This document shows, in pieces, positions 1-9,189 of a stretch of DNA of 37,575 nucleotides. This stretch comes from Nitrosospira sp. GTDB lineage: Bacteria; Pseudomonadota; Gammaproteobacteria; Burkholderiales; Nitrosomonadaceae. The notes under the pieces are model-generated. The model searched no databases, was not told the DNA's origin, and was given only the letters and a program-made list of their open reading frames with translations. The stretch is from NCBI GenBank assembly GCA_003230615.1, contig QIFK01000085.1, forward strand, positions 1 through 37,575, read 5' to 3'. How positions within the stretch are numbered: position 1 is the stretch's first letter; the number at the start of each line of letters is the position of its first letter. A program made the position numbers and the translations under genes.

Positions 1-158
1 ACATTGATAGGGCATAGAGAACTTTCCAGGAATTTATAGATAGATACAGCGATCAAGTGAACGATATATTTAGTTTCATATTGTCAATGTGGATATAACT
101 CAATAGCAGCGTCGATAGAAGGGAAGATACACGTTAGGAAGCGAGTATCTGAGATTTA

Positions 159-1256
159 CTAAAGCTTAGCTCCGGTACCGATCATTTTTGCCGAGGTAAT
201 CATGTAAGAGAATTCTGCTGGTGACAAGCTGTCCTGTTGCTTTCCGCTAATTTCGGCGTGGGGATACATGAAAAACGGTAGCCTGCCCACATCGCTTTTA
301 TTTCCCAGTTTGATGTCATCGCCATGATTAAATGTCACCCAGTTCATCTCCCATGCACCAAACAATTTTTCTCTTAGCGAAACTACCTTGGGGTGATTGT
401 GTGTCAATTTTTCATCTAGTATTAACTGGTGTACGTCTGCAGGATCTACCGGCACCCAGCCCAAGCCAGCGAGATAAAATTCCGCACGGCAATGTTGCGC
501 ATTACTAAGATTGCCATATTTACCCAGACACTTATGTGCCACTGATTCATCTATGCGAATTCCGTACTGATTTCGTGCTGGAACACCTGCCGCGCGAGCT
601 AAACCTACGAAAAGTGTATTGAGATCAGCAGATTTACCACCCAAATTGTTTTTTTCTAGCATGGATTTGATGTCACCTCGCCCGCAGCCACGCGTTGCTT
701 GATCGCGATAAGCATTATCGACCACCCAGTCGTAAATGGAGCGCGCCTTTTCTAGAGGCGTATGGGCGTTGGCTATCTTGGTGATAGATAAAGCGGTCAT
801 ACGTACAATGCCGTTAAGCGGAGCATGTTTGGTGGGTTGGAGGAAGCGTTTTATATCCGCCGGGATTATTCTCTTGCTCTTTTCAGAATAATTGCGCAAA
901 TCGACAAAGCGATCCCTGGTCTTGACCACACTACTCACTGTTACTTTGCGCGGACCACTGCCATGCCACTCGGCGTGAAATGCTGGAAAAGCTGTTTTAG
1001 GAATGGTGTAAAATTTAGCTGTTTTTGCATTTCCACTCCACACGCTGCCTTGAGTAAATTGGTGGGACGTATCGGCCGTGTCCGGTAATGGTAGCCATAG
1101 AAGTGCTCTATTGCCTTTTTCTGGAAGATTGATTTGGTAAGTCAGACGATAGCTCTTCCACTTTGAAAGATTGGCTTGCTTGCCAAAAACTGATGGTGCG
1201 ATCGGAAATAAGGCAGCACTTGCTCCGGCTAGTTTGATAAAATCTCTGCGTTGCAT
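159..1256 (-). CDS. Tat-exported transglutaminase-like protein, catalytic Cys replaced by Ser
   Basis: The 365-residue protein opens with a twin-arginine signal (QRRDFIK at residues 3-8, then a short Ala-rich hydrophobic stretch to about residue 25), so export to the periplasm by Tat is likely. The C-terminal half resembles the transglutaminase-like (papain-fold) domain. His255 (AQHCRAEF) and Asp271 (WVPVDPADV) fit the catalytic His and Asp. The expected Cys lies in the segment GGKSADLN, where residue 209 is Ser (codon TCT at 630-632); from memory of the family this position is normally Cys (GGKCADLN). One base change (TGT to TCT) would explain it. The protein may therefore be inactive, or a binding protein rather than a hydrolase. 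The start is supported by AGGAGAAG just upstream of the ATG. The substrate is unknown. Confidence 0.8.
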   Translation of the reverse strand: MQRRDFIKLAGASAALFPIAPSVFGKQANLSKWKSYRLTYQINLPEKGNRALLWLPLPDTADTSHQFTQGSVWSGNAKTAKFYTIPKTAFPAFHAEWHGSGPRKVTVSSVVKTRDRFVDLRNYSEKSKRIIPADIKRFLQPTKHAPLNGIVRMTALSITKIANAHTPLEKARSIYDWVVDNAYRDQATRGCGRGDIKSMLEKNNLGGKSADLNTLFVGLARAAGVPARNQYGIRIDESVAHKCLGKYGNLSNAQHCRAEFYLAGLGWVPVDPADVHQLILDEKLTHNHPKVVSLREKLFGAWEMNWVTFNHGDDIKLGNKSDVGRLPFFMYPHAEISGKQQDSLSPAEFSYMITSAKMIGTGAKL

Positions 1257-1543
1257 AATCTTCTCCTATCAGTGAAACTCTATCTAAAATAGAAGTATGA
1301 ATCCATTCCCGCATAAATATGAATCTAACCCCACCTGTAGATTATGTCAATTCTTACCCTTTACGTGCGATGATAAGCGTTACCGAATAGCCTTTATTTT
1401 AAAGATCAATATTATTATTGGTGCACAGTAAAATATAAGTATATGATTTTTATTCTTTTCCAAAGAAACTACTCAAACCCTAATAAGTTGGGACGTCACT
1501 GGAAATTTGTTTGAATAGGTTTAACCTGCTCCAAAAATTGAAA

Positions 1544-2698
1544 TCACTCCATTACCGGCGGCAACTGTTTGGTAAGTAAATTCTTTTCTTTTGTTGCCGC
1601 ACCTAGCAGAGCATAACCCAGCAGCTTGCCTTCCACGTCTTGGAATAACGCTTTAACACCATCTTGAGATTCCTCGATCTGCCATTCACCTCTTGCACCC
1701 GGGTTAGGGGGTGAAACTACGGTTGGGCATGATGGGGTTTTTACCAACACTGGCATGGCTGGGTAGCGTGCTTGGGTTGGTTTGTTAGCTAGGATTGCAG
1801 CAAGGGCACGTGCTGCATGCATGATTGGCATGACGAAGGGCAGTACTCTGCCATCAACCTCTGCACAGTCCCCCAAAGCATAAACGCTCTCGTAACTAGT
1901 TTTTAGCAATCGGTTTACTACAATGCCGCGATTCACCTTGATACCTGCTGCTTTCGCAAGATCAATTCGTGGTATTAGTCCTACCGCTGTCAATAAAATA
2001 TCTGCTTTTATGGTTTCTCCACTAGCAAAAGTTAGTTGTAATTTTTCTCCCGATTTTTCAACACGTTGAGTGGTTGTATTCAGATGAAAAACTACACCAG
2101 CAGTTTCTAAACTACGTTGCAGAAAAATACCCCCTGCTTGTGGCAGCAATCTACCCAGAGGCTGAGCACTAATGTCGATCACGTGTACACGGTAACCTGT
2201 TACAGCAAGATCGTTAGCAAATTCGCAACCAATCAGACCGGCGCCAAGAATAGCGATTTCCTTTTTTATTGCTAGCGCATCTCGGAAACGATGGTAATCG
2301 TCCAGATCATTTATAGACAGTATTTCTTCTATCCCATCTCCCTCTAGAGGGAGGCGGATCTGATCCGCACCTAAGGCCAGAACAAGTTGATCGTAGTTTA
2401 GTTTTTTACCATTTTGCAAGACTAGATTTTTGTTCAATGGGTCGATAGAGATCACCCGACTATAAGGGCATATCATTGCCTTCATCTGATCGGCCATATG
2501 TTCCGCACTGCTATTTAGGAGTGAAGCAGGTGTCTTGCCTGTAGCCAAAGCGTTTGACAGCATTGGTTTGGAATAGAACCCACCATGGTCTGCAGAAAGA
2601 ATTAGTACAGGTGCTTCTACATCAAATTTGCGAAACTCACGAATTACAGCGTAGCCCGCAAGCCCACTGCCAATAATAACTATAGGCTTTCGACGCAT
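1544..2698 (-). CDS. rubB: Rubredoxin-NAD+ reductase-like FAD-dependent oxidoreductase
   Basis: This is a 384-residue two-dinucleotide-fold flavoprotein. The N-terminus has an FAD-binding Rossmann motif (IVIIGSGLAG, residues 6-15). A second glycine-rich motif (ILGAGLIGCEF, about 150-160) binds NAD(P)H, and the C-terminal FAD motif (VYALGDCAEVDG) is intact. Length and motif order fit rubredoxin reductases (AlkT/RubB class), which pass electrons from NADH to rubredoxin. No rubredoxin gene is visible in the window, so the partner is inferred. The gene lies 118 bp downstream of the pilG-like gene on the same strand and could be cotranscribed with it. Other pyridine nucleotide-disulfide reductase-fold enzymes, such as ferredoxin or nitrite reductase subunits, are less likely. 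Confidence 0.75.
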   Translation of the reverse strand: MRRKPIVIIGSGLAGYAVIREFRKFDVEAPVLILSADHGGFYSKPMLSNALATGKTPASLLNSSAEHMADQMKAMICPYSRVISIDPLNKNLVLQNGKKLNYDQLVLALGADQIRLPLEGDGIEEILSINDLDDYHRFRDALAIKKEIAILGAGLIGCEFANDLAVTGYRVHVIDISAQPLGRLLPQAGGIFLQRSLETAGVVFHLNTTTQRVEKSGEKLQLTFASGETIKADILLTAVGLIPRIDLAKAAGIKVNRGIVVNRLLKTSYESVYALGDCAEVDGRVLPFVMPIMHAARALAAILANKPTQARYPAMPVLVKTPSCPTVVSPPNPGARGEWQIEESQDGVKALFQDVEGKLLGYALLGAATKEKNLLTKQLPPVME

Positions 2699-2816
2699 AT
2701 TTAAACTTGTATCAACTCGAAACTAACCTTTTCCTTACCATAGTCAAGGTGGAAGCTGTATACCAAGTCTGCTCTATTATCATATTTTGTATCACAAGAA
2801 AATCGAGATTACTTGA

Positions 2817-3221
2817 TTACGTTGTCGCTTCACGCTTAAGTGCATATTTTTGTACGGCATTTACTAGGCTTTCTTTGGTGAAAGGTTTGGTCAAGTATTC
2901 ATCGGAACCGACCATTCTGCCACGAGCTCGATCAAATAACCCATCTTTACTTGATAGCATGATGACGGGAGTAGATCGAAAATCAGAATTCCTCTTGATT
3001 AAAGTACAAGTTTGGTAGCCATCAAGACGTGGCATCATTATGTCAATGAAAATAACGTCAGGATGACTATCAATAATTTTGGCCATTGCGTCAAATCCAT
3101 CTACAGCTAATATTATTTCGCACTTTGACTGGGTGAGAAAAATTTCTGCGCTGCGGCGAATAGTATTGCTATCATCAATTACCATGACTTTAACACCTGT
3201 CAAATCATCTGTATCGTCCAT
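2817..3221 (-). CDS. pilG: PilG-type single-domain response regulator
   Basis: A stand-alone receiver domain of 134 residues. The acidic pair Asp16-Asp17, phospho-acceptor Asp60 (FIDIMMPRLDGYQ), Ser90 and Lys112 (YLTKPF) are all present, so phosphorylation is expected. The signature KTIRR-like NTIRRSAE and the block VIMLSSKDGLFD closely resemble PilG of the Pil-Chp chemosensory system that controls type IV pili and twitching. A good ribosome binding site (AAGGAG) precedes the ATG. Usual Pil-Chp partners (pilH, pilI, pilJ, chpA) are not adjacent: trkH lies upstream and the rubredoxin-reductase-like gene downstream. It could serve a relocated pilus system elsewhere or a different output. The family call is strong; the exact role is inferred. 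Confidence 0.8.
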   Translation of the reverse strand: MDDTDDLTGVKVMVIDDSNTIRRSAEIFLTQSKCEIILAVDGFDAMAKIIDSHPDVIFIDIMMPRLDGYQTCTLIKRNSDFRSTPVIMLSSKDGLFDRARGRMVGSDEYLTKPFTKESLVNAVQKYALKREATT

Positions 3222-3341
3222 TCTTGCTCCTTAGATTTTTTGAATGTGGTCGCCATGTTTTGGTGACTTACTTCGTTTAAGCATATCAGTCTTGCTGCGT
3301 TAGGTAAAATTCTATGAATAATGGGTTGAAAATTCCTATAA

Positions 3342-4799
3342 TTACTTCCTCCAGAATGAAGGAATAAACACAACAAGCAAAGTAAAGAGCTCTAAACGTC
3401 CTAACAGCATGGCAAAGCTACATACCCAAGTCTGAAAATTAGTAAGCTCTGCAAATGTAGTAGCAGGACCGACTTGATTAAGTCCCGGACCCAGGTTGTT
3501 GATACAGGCTACCACTGTAGAAAAAGCCGTTATAAAGTCAAGTCCGCTAAAGGTAAGGATTAGCGTCATGGAGACTATGCTGGCTAAATAGATGGATAGG
3601 AAGGCCAATACCGCATAAACAATTCGGTTTGGTACCACGTTGTTGCTAACCTTAACAGGTGAGACTGCTTGCGGGTGCATGATTACAATCATTTCACGAA
3701 ATACTTGCTTGAACAGAAGCTGAGCACGGATCATCTTAACGCCACCACCAGTGGAGCCAGATGAAGAACAGAAACAACAAAGTAACAACATCCATAATGG
3801 CGCAAAAATTGGCCACAAATTATAATCGGTATTACTATAACCGGTAGTAGTAGCAACCGATACCGTATTGAAACTGGCATAACGCAATGCGGTAGGCAGG
3901 TCTGGATAAACCCCCATCATCCACAAGTAGAGGGTAAGCATTAGGCAACTTACTAAAATGATGGTAATGAACAGAAATGCTTCTGGGTCATAGCGGTAGG
4001 GTGATAAAGTCTTCTCTCGCCACACCAAAAAATGCGTGGCAAAATTCATCCCAGCAATCAGCATGAAAAATATAGCAATACTTTCGATCAGCGGCGAATT
4101 CCAATGGGCAAAGCTAGCATCGTGAGAAGAAAAACCGCCAAGTCCGATGGTGGTAAACGAATGCATCACTGCATCCAACCATGTCATACCAGCTAACTTG
4201 TATGCAGAGGCACAAGCAAGTGTTATTCCTGCATATACTAGCCATAGGCCTTTAGCAGTTTCCGCAATACGTGGTGTTAACTTGGTGTCTTTCATCGGCC
4301 CAGGGGTTTCCGCCTTGAACATTTGCCTACCGCCAACGCCGAGCAGCGGAAGGATGGCTATCGCCAGCACGATCAAACCCATCCCACCCATCCACACCAT
4401 CTCAGTACGCCACAGATTGATTGAAGGTGGCAGCATGTCGAGTCCTGTAAGAACCGTGCCACCGCTGGCAGTAAGCCCGGAAGTAGCTTCAAAATAAGCC
4501 TTAGAGAAACCCAAATTTGGTAGATGTAATAGCAGTGGAAGTGTGGCAAATGCTGGTAGTATCGACCAGACTAACACTACCAGCAAAAAGCCATCGCGTA
4601 CTTGTAATTCACGCTTGTAGCTACGTGTTGCTATCCACATTAATAAACCTGATGCAATAGTAATTGCGGCGGACTTATAGTAAACAGACTGTGCTGCGTC
4701 ATTTAGCCAGAGTGAAAGTCCAAGTGGTAAGAAAAGAGTGAATCCGAATATTAAGATTACTATACTAAGTACATTGAGGACTGCAAAAAGTCGATTCAT
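3342..4799 (-). CDS. trkH: Trk potassium uptake membrane subunit TrkH
   Basis: A 485-residue integral membrane protein with about ten hydrophobic segments, the usual TrkH size. It forms the K+ translocation pathway of the Trk system. Four pore-loop repeats can be seen: TSGLTASGGTVLTGLD (about 105-120), HSFTTIGLGGFSSHD (about 213-227), NTVSVATTTGYSNTDY (about 310-325) and INNLGPGLNQVGP (about 433-445), each with the selectivity-filter glycine. The gene follows trkA by 12 bp on the same strand and is preceded by an AGGATC-type ribosome binding site, so the two are cotranscribed and work as a complex, with TrkA as the cytoplasmic gating ring. No abnormality was seen. Confidence 0.93.
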   Translation of the reverse strand: MNRLFAVLNVLSIVILIFGFTLFLPLGLSLWLNDAAQSVYYKSAAITIASGLLMWIATRSYKRELQVRDGFLLVVLVWSILPAFATLPLLLHLPNLGFSKAYFEATSGLTASGGTVLTGLDMLPPSINLWRTEMVWMGGMGLIVLAIAILPLLGVGGRQMFKAETPGPMKDTKLTPRIAETAKGLWLVYAGITLACASAYKLAGMTWLDAVMHSFTTIGLGGFSSHDASFAHWNSPLIESIAIFFMLIAGMNFATHFLVWREKTLSPYRYDPEAFLFITIILVSCLMLTLYLWMMGVYPDLPTALRYASFNTVSVATTTGYSNTDYNLWPIFAPLWMLLLCCFCSSSGSTGGGVKMIRAQLLFKQVFREMIVIMHPQAVSPVKVSNNVVPNRIVYAVLAFLSIYLASIVSMTLILTFSGLDFITAFSTVVACINNLGPGLNQVGPATTFAELTNFQTWVCSFAMLLGRLELFTLLVVFIPSFWRK

Positions 4800-4811
4800 A
4801 AGTAGATCCTG

Positions 4812-6275
4812 TTACAGGAAGGCAACACCAACCTGAAACAATTTTTCAACCTGTCGAATCAGTTTTTTGTTGATCACAAATACAATAACATGATCTTCTG
4901 CTTCAATTACGGTGTCATGGTGCGCGATTAACACTTGCGTATCATAATCAGATGGAGCATCTTTTGATTTATTACTCTCATCATCATTACTCCATCTTCG
5001 ACTTTCTGTCACCGCTAGGCCGCGCACAATGGCACCAATAGTTGCCCCCTTGGGCAATTTGATTTCACCCACTTTTCGTCCCACCACGTTTGATGAATTG
5101 GCATCACCGTGAGTGACTAACTCTAGTGCTTCTGCCGCACCTCGCCGTAGGCTATGCACGGCTGCTACATCGCCACGTCGGACGTGGGCGAGCAGAGAGC
5201 CAATCGTGACTTGTGCAGGAGAGATGGCAATATCAATGTTGCCACTATGCACCAGGTCCACATATGCACTACGGTTGATGAGCGCGACTACTTTGCGTGC
5301 ACCCATACTTTTTGCCAGTAGTGCAGCCATGATATTGTTTTCGTCATCGTTGGTGAGCGCACAAAACATATCCATCTCTGCGATATTTTCGCTTTCCAAT
5401 AAATCTTCGTCAGTAGCATCACCATGTAATACTAATGTGTGATGCAGATCTGCTGCTAGATGCTGGCATACTCGTTTGTCGTATTCAATAAGCTTGACCT
5501 GGTAATCTTTTTCCTGCGCTTTATCCAATGCATTAGCTAGGCGCTTACCAATATTGCCACCCCCAGCGATCATTATACGTTCGACCGGCTTATCCATTCG
5601 TCGTAGTTCGCGCATAACACTTCGAATGTCGTTTGCTGCGGCAAGAAAGAATACTTCATCCTCAGCTTCAACCACGGTATTACCCTCTGGGATAATGGAA
5701 CGGTCTTTGCGGAAAATCGCTGCTACACGCGTGTCAACATTAGGCACGTGCTGACGTAATTCACGCAGTTCACGACCAACCAGAGGACCACCGTGAAACG
5801 CTCGTACAGCAACCAAACTCACTTTCCCATTGGCAAAATCAAGTACTTGCAAGGCTTCTGGAAACTCGATCAGTTTTTCGATGTATTCGGTCACAATCTG
5901 TTCTGGACAGATGACGAAATCAACCCCAAAATTTTCCGATGAAAAGATTTCTGGGTAGGCAAGGAAATTTGCCGAGTGAATACGAGCAATTTTAGTTGGA
6001 GTATTAAACATTGTAGCGGCGAGTTTGCATGCCACCAGGTTTGTTTCGTCATTTTGAGTTACAGCCAAAATCAGGTCGGCATCCTTGGCGCCGGCTTTAA
6101 TTAGAACTGACGGGTGGGAAGCGTTACCTACCACTGTGCGCAAATCAAGATGATCCTGCAGTAGCAGGAGTGTATCTGAGTTCACATCAACCAAAGTAAT
6201 ATCGTTGGCTTCACTTACCAGACTTTCTGCCACAGATGTACCAACTCGTCCCGCACCCAGAATGATGATTTTCAA
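4812..6275 (-). CDS. trkA: Trk potassium uptake NAD-binding regulator TrkA
   Basis: A 487-residue protein made of two tandem RCK units. Each has a Rossmann nucleotide motif (IILGAGRVGTSV near residue 4 and IMIAGGGNIGKRL near 235) followed by a TrkA-C domain (about 150-230 and 380-487). It binds NAD(H)/ATP and gates TrkH from the cytoplasm. It is about 30 residues longer than the E. coli protein; part of the excess is a hydrophilic insertion around residues 425-445 (SNDDESNKSKDAPSD) in the second TrkA-C domain. The start codon is TTG (complement of 6273-6275), which puts the glycine-rich motif at the normal distance from the N-terminus; a GGATGGG stretch upstream could act as ribosome binding site. 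trkH follows after 12 bp. Confidence 0.93.
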   Translation of the reverse strand: MKIIILGAGRVGTSVAESLVSEANDITLVDVNSDTLLLLQDHLDLRTVVGNASHPSVLIKAGAKDADLILAVTQNDETNLVACKLAATMFNTPTKIARIHSANFLAYPEIFSSENFGVDFVICPEQIVTEYIEKLIEFPEALQVLDFANGKVSLVAVRAFHGGPLVGRELRELRQHVPNVDTRVAAIFRKDRSIIPEGNTVVEAEDEVFFLAAANDIRSVMRELRRMDKPVERIMIAGGGNIGKRLANALDKAQEKDYQVKLIEYDKRVCQHLAADLHHTLVLHGDATDEDLLESENIAEMDMFCALTNDDENNIMAALLAKSMGARKVVALINRSAYVDLVHSGNIDIAISPAQVTIGSLLAHVRRGDVAAVHSLRRGAAEALELVTHGDANSSNVVGRKVGEIKLPKGATIGAIVRGLAVTESRRWSNDDESNKSKDAPSDYDTQVLIAHHDTVIEAEDHVIVFVINKKLIRQVEKLFQVGVAFL

Positions 6276-6341
6276 TTGAGTAGCCCATCCTAAAATGTTA
6301 TGATTTTATCCCCATTTTCCGGGAGCACCTACGGCGACTTC

Positions 6342-7145
6342 TTACCGGTGTAGGCGCACCCAATCACGCCACTGTACATACAAGCTGGGATTCAATGCGG
6401 CAATGATAGAGCGCTGCCACAGCGGTTCTTTCCAGAAATCGTCCTGTTCGAAACCACACATGTGTCCACCCGCTTCTTCTAAAATTAGACAGCCGGCGGC
6501 GTAATCCCATAGTTTTTGTCCGCCGTGTAGATAAAGGTCAAAACGACCAGCCGCAGTGAAACACCATTCCAAAGCACAGGCCCCGTAATTGCGCTGAGAA
6601 GAGAATGGGGGCACAGTAGAAATTGCAGTTCCTAGCTTATCACTATTAAGCCGTTTCAAATCTACACTTGCCATGGCATCGCCTAAAGTAGGAGTGTATC
6701 CCTTGATCGGTAACTTTTTACCGTTTAAATAAGCTCCTTTTCCTTTCTCAGCATAAAATGCTTCATCTGCCACCGGATCGTAAACTACACCGAGAACACT
6801 CCTGCCATGGCGCATCAGTGCTACCGAAACGGCAAAATAAGGCAAGCCGTTGACGAAATTGGTAGTGCCATCTATCGGGTCTATACACCATAGTCCAGCA
6901 TCACCCGCGATCCATTGATCAGTCTGCTGTCTCTCTGATATTTCCTCACTTACTATCGTACCTGGATAAATTTTTTGTAATTTGCGTACTAAAGCATTTT
7001 GCGCAGCAATATCAGCTTCAGTGCACAAACTGCCATCAGATTTATGATGATGTGCTACCTTCAGATAGCGTGGCATAATTTCTTGTTTCGCAACCTCTCT
7101 TACTACAGCAATAACGGTCTTTATCACGTTTGCTCTACTCGCCAC
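6342..7145 (-). CDS. suhB: Inositol-1-monophosphatase family protein (SuhB-like)
   Basis: A 267-residue member of the Mg2+-dependent inositol monophosphatase family, which removes phosphate from myo-inositol-1-phosphate and related sugar phosphates. Metal-binding motifs are intact: EE at 67-68, DPIDGTTNF at 89-97, and WDYAAGCLILEEAGG near residue 213. The start is a GTG (7143-7145) that overlaps the upstream thioredoxin-like gene by 22 bp. It lacks a clear ribosome binding site, so coupled translation or a start a few codons later (GTG at residue 7) is possible. In other proteobacteria SuhB also acts in rRNA antitermination. The gene symbol is used for the family, not as proof of that role. 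Confidence 0.85.
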   Translation of the reverse strand: MASRANVIKTVIAVVREVAKQEIMPRYLKVAHHHKSDGSLCTEADIAAQNALVRKLQKIYPGTIVSEEISERQQTDQWIAGDAGLWCIDPIDGTTNFVNGLPYFAVSVALMRHGRSVLGVVYDPVADEAFYAEKGKGAYLNGKKLPIKGYTPTLGDAMASVDLKRLNSDKLGTAISTVPPFSSQRNYGACALEWCFTAAGRFDLYLHGGQKLWDYAAGCLILEEAGGHMCGFEQDDFWKEPLWQRSIIAALNPSLYVQWRDWVRLHR

Positions 7146-7687
7146 TTGATCGAACAGCCAATGCTAGGAATCTGGATATTTGGCCCCTGACCGGTTTTTG
7201 CGATTTTTAGCATACCTTCAAAAAGGTCACGACGCACATCAACAGGCGCAGCTTCTTTACGCGAAGCGTCAAGTCGCCCACGGTATTGTAATTCGAATCT
7301 ATTGTTAAAACCAAAGAAATCCGGTGTACATATCGCACCATAAGCTTTGGCAACCTGCTGAGATTTGTCCAATACGTATGGGAAGGGAAAATCAAATTTC
7401 TTAGCTACTAAAACCATATTGTCAACCGAATCCTCTGGATAATCTGCAGGGTCGTTTGACATGATGGCAATCGCACCTATACCATGCTGATTTAGCTCTT
7501 TCACATCACGAATTATGCGATCTAGAACAGCTTTTACATAAGGACAATGATTGCATATAAACATTATCAGTAATCCATTTTTACCTTTTACGGACTCAAG
7601 ATCATAGCGTTTTCCGTCAATTCCCAGCAAATCAAAATTTTCTGCTTTCCAGCCAAAATCACAAATAGGTGTTTCTAAGCTTGCCAT
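7124..7687 (-). CDS. Thioredoxin-like (redoxin/AhpC-TSA fold) protein
   Basis: A 187-residue protein with a thioredoxin-fold redox site CNHC (in FICNHCPYV, about residues 45-53) at the normal distance from the N-terminus, and a TPDFF segment that supplies the cis-proline. This matches the redoxin-type thioredoxin family proteins of about 185-200 residues found widely in proteobacteria. No signal peptide is seen, so it is probably cytoplasmic. The ATG is preceded by an AGGAG ribosome binding site. The 3' end overlaps the inositol-monophosphatase gene by 22 bp, suggesting cotranscription. It is divergent from rsmE across a 79-bp spacer. The physiological substrate is unknown. Confidence 0.8.
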   Translation of the reverse strand: MASLETPICDFGWKAENFDLLGIDGKRYDLESVKGKNGLLIMFICNHCPYVKAVLDRIIRDVKELNQHGIGAIAIMSNDPADYPEDSVDNMVLVAKKFDFPFPYVLDKSQQVAKAYGAICTPDFFGFNNRFELQYRGRLDASRKEAAPVDVRRDLFEGMLKIAKTGQGPNIQIPSIGCSIKWRVEQT

Positions 7688-7766
7688 ATTCTTTCTCCTG
7701 TAATTCTGTAGAAAATTGCTGTTATATTATCATGGACAAAATACTTATTACCTTGCTTGAAAAACT

Positions 7767-8534
7767 ATGATGTTTCCGCGTTTTTACTACCCTGGTCAGA
7801 TTACTGCCGGCCAGGTTATTGAATTGCCTACTAACACTATGCATCACGCTATACGTGTGTTGCGGCTTGAACCAGGTAGTAAAGTTACTTTGTTCAACGG
7901 CAAGGGTGGGGAGTTTCCGGCATTCATTGAGTGTATTGGTAAAACTGGCGTTTTGGTTTTAACAGAAAATCATCTCGGTGTTGAGCGCGAATCACCATTT
8001 CATATTACATTGGCTCAGGGTATATGTAGCAGTGTAAAAATGGATTGGATCGTACGAAAAACAGTAGAGCTGGGTGTTGGTGATATCCAACCTATTACGA
8101 CAAAAAGAAGTTTGGTAAAACTTTCTGACGAGCGTGCAGGCAAGCGTGTACAACATTGGCGGCAAATAGCAATTTCCGCCTGTGAACAGTGTGGCAGGAA
8201 TCGTTTGCCACAAGTATTGTCGCCAATGCTTTTGTCTGATTGGCTTGAAAGACAGACGAGTGTGCAAAAAAATTTGAGAAATGAAATTTCTCAGAATTTG
8301 TTTTTTATGCTTTCACCCATAGCGGAAAAAAGGTTACGTGATTTCTCCAATTTTTCATCTGTTGCTAACTTAACTTTGTTGGTCGGACCAGAAGGCGGTT
8401 TTACATCAGAAGAAAATGCTATTGTTTTGGTTGCAGGATTTATTCCGCTACGCTTAGGGAGACGCATTCTCCGAACTGAGAGCGCCGCACTTGCAGCGAT
8501 TGCAGCGCTACAGGTTTTGTGGGGCGATTTCTGA
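7767..8534 (+). CDS. rsmE: 16S rRNA m3U1498 methyltransferase RsmE
   Basis: A 255-residue SPOUT-class methyltransferase that methylates N3 of U1498 in 16S rRNA, using S-adenosylmethionine. The N-terminal PUA-like part (MHHAIRVLRLEPG, VTLFNGKGGEF) and the C-terminal trefoil-knot motifs (LLVGPEGGFTSEE near 210 and LGRRILRTESAALAAIAALQ near 232) are complete. Two ATG codons are adjacent at the start (7767 and 7770) and there is no strong ribosome binding site, so the exact first residue is uncertain by one. It is divergent from the thioredoxin-like gene. Confidence 0.93.
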   Translation: MMFPRFYYPGQITAGQVIELPTNTMHHAIRVLRLEPGSKVTLFNGKGGEFPAFIECIGKTGVLVLTENHLGVERESPFHITLAQGICSSVKMDWIVRKTVELGVGDIQPITTKRSLVKLSDERAGKRVQHWRQIAISACEQCGRNRLPQVLSPMLLSDWLERQTSVQKNLRNEISQNLFFMLSPIAEKRLRDFSNFSSVANLTLLVGPEGGFTSEENAIVLVAGFIPLRLGRRILRTESAALAAIAALQVLWGDF

Positions 8535-8728
8535 TTTTGTAAAGAGATCATGCTTTAAATTCATGATTATGAATAGTAAACTACGGGAACTTTGTCTTTT
8601 TAGACAGATGCCATGTGCCCATGTATGTAAGAGTTTGCTAATCATTTCGTGACCTCTATGGTTTACTAAGTTTAACCGAATAGTCATAATAATAAAGCTT
8701 CACCTATTAATATAACTGGAGAAAATTA

Positions 8729-9001
8729 ATGGTAAGAATGGTTCAATGCGTCAAACTTGGACGCGAAGCAGAAGGGCTAGATTATCCACCCTATCCGGGT
8801 GAACTGGGTAAGCGTATTTATGAGAAGGTGTCTAGAGAAGCATGGGCTGGATGGATAAAACACCAGACCATGCTGGTCAACGAGAATCGATTGAATCTAG
8901 CCGATATCAAGGCGCGCAAATATTTGGCTGAACAGATGGAAGCTCATTTCTTTGGTGCTGGTGCAGAGAAACCTTTAGGTTATGTACCACCATCACAGTG
9001 A
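8729..9001 (+). CDS. yggX: Probable Fe(II)-trafficking / oxidative damage protection protein YggX
   Basis: A 90-residue protein of the YggX family. Family hallmarks are present: the single conserved Cys (Cys7), [18 protein letters not shown], and [19 protein letters not shown]. In enteric bacteria YggX helps protect iron-sulfur proteins from oxidation and may handle labile iron. A GGAGA ribosome binding site precedes the ATG. It lies 194 bp after rsmE and converges with the fba gene. The 194-bp spacer carries only small AT-rich inverted repeats (for example ATTCAT/ATGAAT at 8559-8574). Confidence 0.92.
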   Translation: MVRMVQCVKLGREAEGLDYPPYPGELGKRIYEKVSREAWAGWIKHQTMLVNENRLNLADIKARKYLAEQMEAHFFGAGAEKPLGYVPPSQ

Positions 9002-9189
9002 GGAATGATCAGATTACAATCTACCTTTTACAACTGAACCTCTTGCGCTCAGTAAATTCTTAAACTGCAAACTTCTTTAAATCGAATTTAATCAGCAAGC
9101 GCTTATTCACTCTGAGGTCACAAACAATTCACTTTTAAAAAAAAGCGACCAAAATCAGGATTTTCTAGATTTGTTTCTATTTCAATAGC

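Noticed and set aside
1-158. Possible gene end at the left edge
   Set aside because: No frame with family similarity could be read in either direction.
3249-3267. Weak 7-bp stem with one G-T pair between trkH and pilG
   Set aside because: No U-tract on either strand and a short stem; not enough to call a terminator.
6342-7145. Inositol-monophosphatase gene as part of the lipid cassette
   Set aside because: It lies over 20 kb away on the other strand in a different operon; any link to an inositol head group would be speculation.
7732-7770. Twelve-codon frame (MDKILITLLEKL) whose stop overlaps the rsmE start
   Set aside because: No ribosome binding site and no regulatory peptide family recognised; the overlap is probably chance.
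9158-9171. AAAATC-AG-GATTTT palindrome in the yggX-fba spacer
   Set aside because: A 2-nt loop is too small for an RNA hairpin of this length and no T-tract follows; a bidirectional terminator was not called.
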